A DNA stretch of 26,140 nt from JAQVEM01 sp964603595. Its GTDB lineage: Bacteria; Actinomycetota; Humimicrobiia; Humimicrobiales; Humimicrobiaceae. Where the stretch lies: NCBI GenBank assembly GCA_964603595.1, contig CAZRVN010000009.1:1-26140 (forward strand). Direction: 5' to 3'. Positions 14,825 through 22,106 of the stretch are shown piece after piece. Position numbers and translations under genes: made by a program. Position 1 is the first letter of the stretch. Each line of letters begins with the position of its first letter. The notes beneath the pieces were generated by a model. That model saw only the letters and a list, made by a program, of their open reading frames with translations, was not told where the DNA came from and did no database searches.

Positions 14825-15082
14825 ATATATTTATTTATGCAGAGATTACACTTGCACGGGATGCAGCTTCTATTATTATAATATTCCGGTACCAGCTAAA
14901 AACTGTCATTTATCTTTTTTATTTATCCAATAAGTTGACAGCAGGTTTTTTTGGTAATGTATATAATGCTTTGCAGACGAATCTAATTTTTAAATAAATA
15001 TTTACTATGATTTATGTTAAAATCTTAAATATTTATAAATGCAGTTCAATTAACTAATAAAAATTTTATTTAAGGAGGATAA
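14825..15082. other. spacer upstream of lgt with promoter-like elements
   Basis: This 258-base gap contains a perfect TTGACA (14935-14940) and a perfect TATAAT (14962-14967), but the spacing is 21 bases, too long for an optimal promoter. A TGTATA at 17 bases is the alternative -10. CTGTCA at 14903-14908 mirrors the TGACAG over the -35 and could be an operator. No gene-like frame is seen. Confidence 0.4.
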
Positions 15083-15904
15083 TTGTACATAGAAGACCCT
15101 GTTGCTTTTGAAATTTTTGGACTTTCAGTAAGATGGTACGGAATAATGACTTCAATCGCTCTTGTAGTAGGATTCATAGTAGCATATTTTTTGGCAGGTT
15201 ATAGAGGCCAGAGAAAAGATGAAGTTTTAAATTTTGCTCCGTTTGCTATAGTATTTTCAATTATAGGGGCAAGACTGCTTCATGTAGCGGTAAACTGGTC
15301 AAGCTATTATTCAATTCACCCCCTTTATATTTTTGCCCTGAGAAGAGGTGGCCAGGCAATTCAGGGAGCCATACTGGGTGGTGTTCTTACCCTTATAATA
15401 TTCTGCAAAATAAGAAAAATTGATTTCTGGTTATGGGCTGACATAATTTCCCCGGGATTAATACTGGGCCAGGCAATAGGCAGATGGGGTAACTTCTTTA
15501 ACCAGGAAGCTTTTGGTAAGCCGACTGACCTTCCCTGGGCGATTTATATAGAGGAGCAGTACAGGCCTAACGGTTATGCAAGTTATGAATATTTCCATCC
15601 CACATTCCTTTATGAATCAATAGCTAACTTTTTATTGTTTGCACTTCTAATTTTTATGCACTGGTATTATAAGAAAAGGCAAGGAAAGTTACCTTATGGA
15701 CTGATACTTGCTACATATCTTGGTGTATATTCAATTTACAGGACATTTATCGAATATTACCGTATTGACAGCACTCTTATTGGTTCTGTAAAAGTAGTTT
15801 ATATAATAAATTTGATAACTATTCTGGCTGCAATGTTTATAGCAAACTATGTAACTAAAAAGTTCAATGAAAAAAAGCAGCTGGAAAAAGATGACCGGGA
15901 GTAG
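15083..15904 (+). CDS. lgt: prolipoprotein diacylglyceryl transferase
   Basis: 273 residues, normal for Lgt. It transfers the diacylglyceryl group of phosphatidylglycerol to the lipobox Cys of preprolipoproteins in the cytoplasmic membrane. Seven or so membrane helices are predicted. The PROSITE-type signature GQAIGRWGNFFNQEAFG (129-145) includes the essential Arg134. The opening VRWYGIMTSIALVVG (16-30) and GARLLHV (62-68) are also conserved, and FLYESI (175-180) ends the core. At the position of E. coli His103 (the GGMxxHG loop) this protein has Gln94 in RRGGQAIQG; many Gram-positive Lgt proteins have Tyr there, so the change is tolerated in the family. The start is TTG: an ideal AAGGAGG at 15072-15078 lies four bases before it and the next in-frame ATG would delete the first helix. 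Confidence 0.95.
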   Translation: MYIEDPVAFEIFGLSVRWYGIMTSIALVVGFIVAYFLAGYRGQRKDEVLNFAPFAIVFSIIGARLLHVAVNWSSYYSIHPLYIFALRRGGQAIQGAILGGVLTLIIFCKIRKIDFWLWADIISPGLILGQAIGRWGNFFNQEAFGKPTDLPWAIYIEEQYRPNGYASYEYFHPTFLYESIANFLLFALLIFMHWYYKKRQGKLPYGLILATYLGVYSIYRTFIEYYRIDSTLIGSVKVVYIINLITILAAMFIANYVTKKFNEKKQLEKDDRE

Positions 15905-16017
15905 CAGGTATATATTATCTTAAGCTTTTTACCGATGGTATTAGCTGGAGTTTTAGTAGTTTTAGTCTACGGCTGCCTTAGATCTCGTATAAATAATTCC
16001 TTAAAAACTTCTTTATG

Positions 16018-16569
16018 CTATCTTTTACTATATATACATCCACAGTAGTTCTGACGGTACAGATTAAGGCTTTTACTTAATTCTGTTGTTTTTTTAAATC
16101 CATCTTTTTTCTTAAAATCTGCCTTGAAAAAATTAATTTTTTTTGAATCTGCAAGCTCTGCCCCGATGGAGTTTATAATACCCTGGTTTTTATGGGGGCT
16201 TACGGTAAGAGTGGTACCAAAGAAATCAAATCCTAATTTTTTTGCTGTTTCAGCAGTCTTGTCCATGCGTATTTTAAAACACAATTCGCATCTTTTACCG
16301 CCTTCGGGTTCATCTTTAAGGCATCTGGTGAGCTGCATCCATTTTTTTATTTCATACTCTCCGATTATAAGCGGAATGAAATATTTCTCTGACACAGTCC
16401 TGACACCTTCAAGTCTTTTAAGATACTCTTTTTTTGGATGTATATTCGGATTATAGAAAAAAAATGTTACATCAAAATCATTTTTTAAAAAGAAATAGGG
16501 GTGAAGAGAGCAGGATCCGCAGCAAACATGGAGAAGAATAACCGGCTTTGAATTTGAGTTTTCTGACAT
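16018..16569 (-). CDS. queH: epoxyqueuosine reductase QueH
   Basis: 183 residues. It reduces epoxyqueuosine in tRNA to queuosine, the last step of queuosine biosynthesis, replacing the cobalamin enzyme QueG. Motifs: LLHVCCGSCSLHP (12-24) with the double Cys16-Cys17, FFYNPNIHPKKEYLKR (37-52), EPEGGKRCELCFKIRM (87-102) with Cys94 and Cys97, GTTLTVSPHKNQGIINSIG (118-136), DFKKKDGFKKTTELSKSLNLYRQNYCGC (151-178) with Cys176/Cys178. The first four Cys would ligate the [4Fe-4S] cluster and the C-terminal Cys pair would form the redox-active disulfide, according to what is known of the family. The gene converges on lgt and stands alone; other que genes are not in the window. Confidence 0.95.
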   Translation of the reverse strand: MSENSNSKPVILLHVCCGSCSLHPYFFLKNDFDVTFFFYNPNIHPKKEYLKRLEGVRTVSEKYFIPLIIGEYEIKKWMQLTRCLKDEPEGGKRCELCFKIRMDKTAETAKKLGFDFFGTTLTVSPHKNQGIINSIGAELADSKKINFFKADFKKKDGFKKTTELSKSLNLYRQNYCGCIYSKR

Positions 16570-16657
16570 TTTATCTAAATCGTAATTTTATTTTTGCTAA
16601 TTTTATTTTCTTTAGGTATATTAATAAAAACATTTAAAAGTATCAAAGGTCTTTTTG

Positions 16658-18001
16658 GTGGGATATAATTTTTTAAAAATTGAGGAACCTAAAAATATAA
16701 AGCAAATACATGCTTATTCAGCAAAGGGCTTCAAAATCCCTGCTACAGTTGGAAGAACAGTTGAACAGGTATTAAGGGAAGTAAAGTCAGGAGGGGACAA
16801 GGCAGTTTTAAAGTTCTGCAGGAAGTTTGATTATTTTAAAGCTTCAAGTATTGATGATATTAAAATAAAGCAGGAAGAGATTAAATCTGCAGCAGCTGAG
16901 GTTAAAAAGAAGCTTCCACGGCTGGTTGAGGCACTTGAGGTAAGTTGCGAAAATATTAAAAAATACCATACTGCCCAGTTTGAGAAAAGGGAAGGCACCT
17001 GGATTATAAGGCCTGATAAAGGTAAGAAGGTCGGGCAAATTACGAGTCCCCTTGAAAGGGTAGGCATATATATTCCGGGGGGTAGATATATATACCCTTC
17101 TTCGGTCCTTATGACTGTGGTTCCTGCAGTAATAGCAAGGGTAAAAGAAATTGTTATATGTACGCCACCTCAACAGGACGGGAGTTTGAGTAAAGTTCTT
17201 CTATATCTGTGTGATAAATTCAGGGTTAAAGAAATTTATAAAATTGGCGGCGCCCAGGCAATAGCAGCACTTGCCTATGGGACCCGGAGTATAAAAAGGG
17301 TAGATAAGATTGTGGGGCCGGGTAATATCTATGTTACTGCAGCAAAGAAGAAAGTTTTTGGTGATGTGGCGGTAGATAGTCTTGCCGGTCCAAGCGATAT
17401 AACTATAATGGCGGATGATTCTTCTAATAGCGATTATATTGCAGCTGACCTGATTTCCCAGGCCGAACATGATCCTGATTCCGGGTGTATATTACTTACT
17501 AACAGCATGGAAGTAGCCAAAGATGTAATTAAAAGTATTTACAGGCACCTGGATTTACTTGTAAATGAATATGGCAATAAGGTAAATATGGGTGTCATTT
17601 TAAAATCGCTTAAGAAAAATTGTAAGATTATCTATCACCCGGAAGAGGAGATGCTTACAGATATATGTAACATAATAGCTCCGGAGCATCTTGAGATAAT
17701 GGTAAAAAATACGCAGAGGGTTTTAAGGAAGATAAGAAATGCAGGTGCTATATTTGTGGGAGGGTACTGTCCTGTGGCGGTAGGCGACTATATAGGGGGG
17801 ACCAATCATGTTATTCCAACAAATGGAAATGCAAGATTTTCTTCACCACTGGGTATTAGCGACTTTTTAAAGAAGAGTAGTCTAACTACCTATGACAAAA
17901 GCGCTTTAAGAAAAGAAAGAAAGTTTATAGAAGTGATTTCAGAGTTTGAGAAATTGTTTTCTCATAGTGAATCAATCAAGATAAGATTTAAGGGAAAATA
18001 A
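16658..18001 (+). CDS. hisD: histidinol dehydrogenase
   Basis: About 447 residues. It oxidises histidinol to histidine through histidinal with two NAD+, using zinc. The core is intact: IYIPGGRYIYPSSVLMTVVPA (about 137-157), IGGAQAIAALAYGT (196-209), KIVGPGNIYV (217-226), SLAGPSDI (241-248), ISQAEHDPDSG with the zinc-binding Gln268 and His271, IAPEHLEI with the catalytic Glu343-His344 pair, VAVGDYIGGTNHVIPTNGNARF with Asp377, and the last zinc ligand His436 near LFSHSES. No ATG is suitable: a TTG at 16655 is followed immediately by a GTG at 16658. I take the GTG because AAAGG at 16645-16649 then has eight bases of spacing, but the TTG is equally possible. It forms an operon with hisC, which starts eight bases after the stop; other his genes are absent. 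Confidence 0.95.
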   Translation: MGYNFLKIEEPKNIKQIHAYSAKGFKIPATVGRTVEQVLREVKSGGDKAVLKFCRKFDYFKASSIDDIKIKQEEIKSAAAEVKKKLPRLVEALEVSCENIKKYHTAQFEKREGTWIIRPDKGKKVGQITSPLERVGIYIPGGRYIYPSSVLMTVVPAVIARVKEIVICTPPQQDGSLSKVLLYLCDKFRVKEIYKIGGAQAIAALAYGTRSIKRVDKIVGPGNIYVTAAKKKVFGDVAVDSLAGPSDITIMADDSSNSDYIAADLISQAEHDPDSGCILLTNSMEVAKDVIKSIYRHLDLLVNEYGNKVNMGVILKSLKKNCKIIYHPEEEMLTDICNIIAPEHLEIMVKNTQRVLRKIRNAGAIFVGGYCPVAVGDYIGGTNHVIPTNGNARFSSPLGISDFLKKSSLTTYDKSALRKERKFIEVISEFEKLFSHSESIKIRFKGK

Positions 18002-18009
18002 GGTAATTT

Positions 18010-19122
18010 ATGAGCATAAAAGCTAGACAATGGATTTTGAATATGCCTGAATATATACCGGGTAAGACCATAGATGAGATAAAAAAAGATTATAATTTAA
18101 AAAAAGTTTATAAACTGGCTTCTAATGAAAATTTATATGATCCTGACCCTGGCGTGATTCAGGAAATTTATAAGAACTTGAAAGATATTAAATATTATCC
18201 TGACAGTCAGTGCAGTGAAATAAGGCAAAAAATTAGTGAAAAATATAATATAAATATTAATTCAATTATTATCGGCAACGGCACAGACCAGATTATTGAA
18301 ATGGTATGCGATAGCTTTATTGAGCCGGGGAGAAATATTGTAATTTCTGACCCTACCTTCCTGATTTATGAAAAGTCAGCTTTAAAGTGCAACGGGAAAG
18401 TTATAAAAGTTCCACTAGGAAAATTCAGGCAGGATGCAGAAAAACTTATAGCTTCCGTAAATGATAAAACAAAGGTATTGTTTCTTACCAATCCCCATAA
18501 CCCGACAGGCACCAATATTAATTATGAGGAATTTGATTATATTATAAAAAATCTTAAAAACGATATACTGCTGGTTGTTGATGAGGCCTATAGCGAATAC
18601 ATGGCGGAAGAGGATAAGGTCGATACTGTTAGTTATCTATCCAGATATAATAATATTGTAATACTGAGGACCTTTTCAAAGATTTATGGACTTGCAGGGC
18701 TAAGGATTGGTTACGGAATAGCTGATAGTAAGGTTATATCTGCTCTAAACAGGATAAGACTTCCCTTTAATGTAAATTTTATTGCACAGAAAGCGGCTGT
18801 TAAAGCACTGGAAAATGAATCTTATGTAAATGATATAAAAAATAAGATAAAAGAGGAGAAAAATAAGTATTACAGAGTGCTGGCTGAAGATAGTATAGAG
18901 TTTATTAAATCACATGCAAATTTTATATTAATCAGGACTGGCAGGGGCAGTGATGTGATTGTAGAGGAACTTCTTAAAAAAGGATTTATAGTAAGACCGG
19001 GTAAAAATATAGGACTGCCAGGATATATAAGGGTTACTATAGCCCTGCCTGATGTAAACGATATATTTCTGGCAAATTTTATAGAGATTTTTAGTAGTAT
19101 TATGGGGAGAGAAAAAGCGTAA
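18010..19122 (+). CDS. hisC: histidinol-phosphate aminotransferase
   Basis: 370 residues, full length for HisC. This PLP enzyme converts imidazole-acetol phosphate plus glutamate to L-histidinol phosphate. The class I/II fold is clear: YKLASNENLYDP (34-45), the HisC substrate loop; YPDSQC (63-68); IIIGNGTDQIIEMV (86-99); LTNPHNPTGT (159-168); VVDEAYSEY (189-197), with Asp191 and Tyr194 contacting PLP; and RTFSKIYGLAGLRIGYGIA (220-238) with Lys224 as the Schiff-base lysine. YKLASNEN strongly favours HisC over other aminotransferases, and the position directly after hisD agrees. The ATG at 18010 is preceded by AAGG close to the hisD stop, consistent with translational coupling. Confidence 0.93.
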   Translation: MSIKARQWILNMPEYIPGKTIDEIKKDYNLKKVYKLASNENLYDPDPGVIQEIYKNLKDIKYYPDSQCSEIRQKISEKYNININSIIIGNGTDQIIEMVCDSFIEPGRNIVISDPTFLIYEKSALKCNGKVIKVPLGKFRQDAEKLIASVNDKTKVLFLTNPHNPTGTNINYEEFDYIIKNLKNDILLVVDEAYSEYMAEEDKVDTVSYLSRYNNIVILRTFSKIYGLAGLRIGYGIADSKVISALNRIRLPFNVNFIAQKAAVKALENESYVNDIKNKIKEEKNKYYRVLAEDSIEFIKSHANFILIRTGRGSDVIVEELLKKGFIVRPGKNIGLPGYIRVTIALPDVNDIFLANFIEIFSSIMGREKA

Positions 19123-19149
19123 CGAGACGAATGTTTGCCTACTTTAATG

Positions 19150-19178
19150 TGGAAACTAATCAATTTTTATTCTATAAT
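19150..19178 (+). promoter_or_regulatory. candidate promoter of the ABC ATPase gene
   Basis: TGGAAA (19150-19155) and a perfect TATAAT (19173-19178) are 17 bases apart, about 40 bases before the start codon. The -35 box is poor. Confidence 0.3.
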
Positions 19179-19216
19179 TTATTATCAACTATTAAGAAAC
19201 TAAAAAAGGAGAAAAA

Positions 19217-20314
19217 ATGGCAAAGGTTGTTTTAAAAAACCTAACAAAAAAATTTGAGGATGTGATAGCTGTAAACAGTATAAATGATACAGTTAAAGAC
19301 AAGGAGTTTACAGTACTTGTTGGTCCCTCCGGATGTGGTAAAACTACTACACTGCGCATGATCGCAGGACTGGAAGAGGTGACAGAAGGTGAAATCTACA
19401 TTGGAGATAGGTTAGTTAATGGCGTTGCCCCAAAGGACAGGGACATAGCCATGGTTTTCCAGAATTATGCACTGTATCCGCATATGAATGTCTATGACAA
19501 TATGGCATTTGGATTGAAACTTCGAAGAACCCCAAAAACTGAAATTGAGAGAAGAGTTACTGAAGCAGCAAAAATATTAAAAATTGAAGACCTCTTAAAG
19601 AGAAAACCCAAGCAGCTTTCAGGAGGACAGAGACAGAGAGTTGCGCTCGGAAGAGCAATTGTAAGAAAACCCAAAGTATTTTTAATGGATGAGCCCCTGT
19701 CTAATCTTGATGCAAAGCTCAGGGTTCAGATGAGAACAGAAATAGCAAAACTCCACAAGAGACTTGATGCTACTATAATTTATGTAACACACGACCAGAC
19801 TGAAGCAATGACTATGGCCAATAAAATAATTATATTAAAGGATGGATTGGTTCAGCAGACCGGAAAACCCCAGGAAATCTATGATTATCCTGATAACATT
19901 TTCGTAGCAGGTTTCATAGGAAGTCCTGCAATGAATTTTCTGGACGTTACTATAACTGACCAGCTTACATTTAAGGGTGCTATTTTTGAACTGGGAACTA
20001 CTGATAGAGTAAAGAAAATAATCAAGGATAATAACCTGGCAGGTAAGGAAGTTGTAATAGGTATCAGACCGGAGGATCTGGAGGACACCAATTTTGTCCA
20101 GAATACTTCCAGTGATAATACCATTACTGCAAATGTTGAGGTTACAGAGCCAATGGGTGCAGAAATCTATTTATATGTTGATATTGATGGTGTGCTTATA
20201 ACAGCAAGGGTTAACCCCAGGTCTAAATATAGCAGTAAAGATAAAGCAACATTATTTATAGATCTTGATAAAATACATATATTTGATAAGAAAACGGAAA
20301 AAGCTTATGTATAG
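19217..20314 (+). CDS. msmK: ABC transporter ATP-binding protein of the MalK/UgpC/MsmK sugar-import type
   Basis: 365 residues, the normal length for carbohydrate CUT1 ATPases. The nucleotide-binding domain has Walker A GPSGCGKT (36-43), the Q-loop at Gln82 (MVFQNYALYPHM), the signature LSGGQRQRVALGRA (134-147), Walker B VFLMDEPLSNLDAKLR (154-169) and the H-loop His192. Residues from about 240 form the OB/TOBE regulatory domain (GIRPEDL, VEVTEPMGAEIYLYV). It would energise uptake of di- or oligosaccharides. No permease or binding-protein genes are adjacent, as for shared ATPases of the MsmK/MsmX type that serve several importers, so the gene symbol is by type rather than proven. A good AAAGGAG lies before the ATG. 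The genes that follow suggest beta-glucosides as one substrate class. Confidence 0.9.
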   Translation: MAKVVLKNLTKKFEDVIAVNSINDTVKDKEFTVLVGPSGCGKTTTLRMIAGLEEVTEGEIYIGDRLVNGVAPKDRDIAMVFQNYALYPHMNVYDNMAFGLKLRRTPKTEIERRVTEAAKILKIEDLLKRKPKQLSGGQRQRVALGRAIVRKPKVFLMDEPLSNLDAKLRVQMRTEIAKLHKRLDATIIYVTHDQTEAMTMANKIIILKDGLVQQTGKPQEIYDYPDNIFVAGFIGSPAMNFLDVTITDQLTFKGAIFELGTTDRVKKIIKDNNLAGKEVVIGIRPEDLEDTNFVQNTSSDNTITANVEVTEPMGAEIYLYVDIDGVLITARVNPRSKYSSKDKATLFIDLDKIHIFDKKTEKAYV

Positions 20315-20553
20315 ATTATAAAGTTGCTTGAGCGTCATATATATATATATTAATTATTTCCTGATTGTATATTTCTTTTTAGGGTAATTTATATAAGTAA
20401 ATTAAGTTATTGGTTATAAATAGCTATTTAAAATCACATATAACCTCTAAAGTAAGAGAAAATTAGCAGGATTATTAATAAATATAATAGCTACCATATT
20501 ATTTTTAATAATTCTGCTTCCCTGCTACTAAAAGTATTAATGGAATGAGGGGA
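20315..20553. other. leader region of the first GH1 gene
   Basis: About 240 bases. They contain an (AT)7 run at 20337-20350, a 7-bp-arm inverted repeat GGTTATA/TATAACC at 20412-20418 and 20439-20445, and the hairpin at 20465-20518. No gene is seen. Confidence 0.4.
20465..20518. promoter_or_regulatory. inverted repeat upstream of the first GH1 gene
   Basis: Arms AGCAGGATTATTAA (20465-20478) and TTAATAATTCTGCT (20505-20518) are complementary over 14 bp, with one G/T position that would pair as G-U in RNA. The hairpin would lie in the 5' leader, 36 bases before the gene start. It could be an attenuator or operator. It does not resemble the CG-centred palindrome downstream. Confidence 0.4.
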
Positions 20554-21894
20554 ATGGCAGTAAGATTTGAAAATAATTTCTTATTTGGTACTTCGTCATC
20601 TGCGTATCAGATAGAAGGAGCTGTCCGGGAAGACGGCAGGGCTCCTTCCATCTGGGATGTATTCTCAGAGACTCCGGGCAAGACTTACATGGGGGATTCA
20701 GGTGATATTGCCTGTGACCATTACCACAGATATTTACAGGACCTGGAGCTAATGAAAAAAATAGGTATTGATGCGTATAGGTTTTCAATTTCCTGGCCGA
20801 GGATTTTCCCGGAAAAAGGAAAGTATAATCCAAAAGGAATGCAATTTTATAAAAATCTTATAGAAGAACTGGCTGAAAGGAACATCAAGCCCGTAGTTAC
20901 CCTTTATCACTGGGACATGCCGCTGTGGGCATACAATATGGGCGGCTGGTTAAAAAGAGATTCAGTTAAGTGGTTTACGGAATATGCCAGCAAGGTATTT
21001 GAAGAACTGGGCGATTCAGTAAGTTTATGGATTACCCATAACGAACCGTTATGTTCATCAATTTTTAGTTATTATGAAGGAAATCATGCTCCCGGGCACA
21101 GGGATTTAAGGGAAGCACTTATAGTAGCACATCATATTTTATTATCGCATGGCTGCACAGTGAAGGCATTCAGAAAGATTGGTTTTAAAAATGGAAAAAT
21201 AGGTATAACTCTTAATCTGATCCCAGTTTATCCTGCAACTAAATCTGGAGATGATATAAAAGCAGCACACAAAAGAGACGGCTATCTTAATAGATGGTTT
21301 TTAGATCCTGTATTTAAAGCCTCTTATCCTGAAGATATGAAGGAAATATATAAAGAATATACAGGTGGTTTCGGTTTTATAGAAAAGGGAGATTTACAAA
21401 AAATATCAATAAAGAATGATTTTTTAGGAGTAAATTATTTTAGCCGAGAATTAATTAAATTTTCCGGTGATTCAGAACTGGAGTTTGAAGGAGTTCATGG
21501 CAATTATGCAAAAACAGAAATGGGCCTGGAAATAGTGCCGGAAGCCCTATACGACCTTATATTAAGATTGCGGAAAGAATATACAAAGATACCTATTTAT
21601 ATTACAGGAAATGGAGCTGCATTTAATGATAAATTATCAAAAAAAGGTGAGGTGCGGGATAATAAGAGGATAAATTTTATAAGGAAGCACTTGCTGGAAG
21701 TTGCCAGGTTAAATAGAAAGAAAATGAATATAAAAGGGTACTTTCAATGGTCTCTTATGGATAACTTTGAGTGGCAGCTTGGGTACTCAATGAGGTTTGG
21801 TATTATTTATATTGATTATAAGACACAGGAAAGGATTTTAAAAAGTAGCGCGTTCTGGTACAGGGATTTAATAAGAAAAAGAATTATAGAATGA
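20554..21894 (+). CDS. GH1 beta-glucosidase homologue lacking the catalytic nucleophile
   Basis: 446 residues from the ATG at 20554 (another ATG is at 20545; 20554 is chosen because its first 12 residues align without gaps with the second GH1 copy). This is a full-length GH1 (beta/alpha)8 barrel: FLFGTSSSAYQIEGA, YRFSISWPRI, TLYHWDMPLW, WITHNEP with acid/base Glu164, NHAPG, GITLNLIPVYPAT and WSLMDNFEW. In active members the nucleophile Glu lies in ITENG. Here the motif is ITGNGAA, with codon GGA at 21607-21609 giving Gly352. The family NYY motif, whose second Tyr hydrogen-bonds the nucleophile, is NYF (Phe296). TLNEP is THNEP and MGWE is MGLE. The frame is otherwise unbroken. Canonical retaining hydrolysis should be impossible. 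It is either a pseudoenzyme, a sugar-binding or sensing protein, or a glycosynthase-like transferase. It may be regulated by the LacI protein encoded downstream. Confidence 0.93.
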   Translation: MAVRFENNFLFGTSSSAYQIEGAVREDGRAPSIWDVFSETPGKTYMGDSGDIACDHYHRYLQDLELMKKIGIDAYRFSISWPRIFPEKGKYNPKGMQFYKNLIEELAERNIKPVVTLYHWDMPLWAYNMGGWLKRDSVKWFTEYASKVFEELGDSVSLWITHNEPLCSSIFSYYEGNHAPGHRDLREALIVAHHILLSHGCTVKAFRKIGFKNGKIGITLNLIPVYPATKSGDDIKAAHKRDGYLNRWFLDPVFKASYPEDMKEIYKEYTGGFGFIEKGDLQKISIKNDFLGVNYFSRELIKFSGDSELEFEGVHGNYAKTEMGLEIVPEALYDLILRLRKEYTKIPIYITGNGAAFNDKLSKKGEVRDNKRINFIRKHLLEVARLNRKKMNIKGYFQWSLMDNFEWQLGYSMRFGIIYIDYKTQERILKSSAFWYRDLIRKRIIE

Positions 21895-21909
21895 TTTGAG
21901 AGACATGAT

Positions 21910-21984
21910 ATGACAGAAAAAGAAAAGATGCTGTCAGGAAGATTATACTTACCGATTTGTAATTATGGGTATAATATTAATTAA
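21910..21984 (+). pseudogene. N-terminal remnant of a maltose/galactoside O-acetyltransferase-like gene
   Basis: A 24-codon frame begins MTEKEKMLSGRLY and then diverges into an unrelated tail before TAA. MTEKEKMxxGxLY is the characteristic opening of maltose and galactoside acetyltransferases (the Mac domain, about 185-200 residues in intact Maa/LacA proteins). The hexapeptide-repeat acetyltransferase body is absent. It lies 15 bases after the GH1 stop, in the same direction, so an intact sugar acetyltransferase may once have belonged to the locus. Only about 13 residues support the call. Confidence 0.5.
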
Positions 21985-22106
21985 AGTAATAAATAAAGTA
22001 AGCTTAAATAATAGCTGAAAGAAACTTTCTTTAAGATTGTTTAAAAATAGTTTAATATATGGTTTTTATTAAAAGTTTGTTAATGGTAAAAAAGTGATAA
22101 ATTAGG

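Noticed and set aside
15905..16048. 47 codons in frame after the lgt TAG encoding a hydrophobic segment
   Set aside because: It overlaps the 3' end of queH on the other strand, has no ribosome site for its internal ATG, and Lgt is already full length; readthrough is not supported.
20537..20833. Minus-strand open frame across the start of the first GH1 gene
   Set aside because: Antisense shadow of GH1 coding sequence; no independent support.
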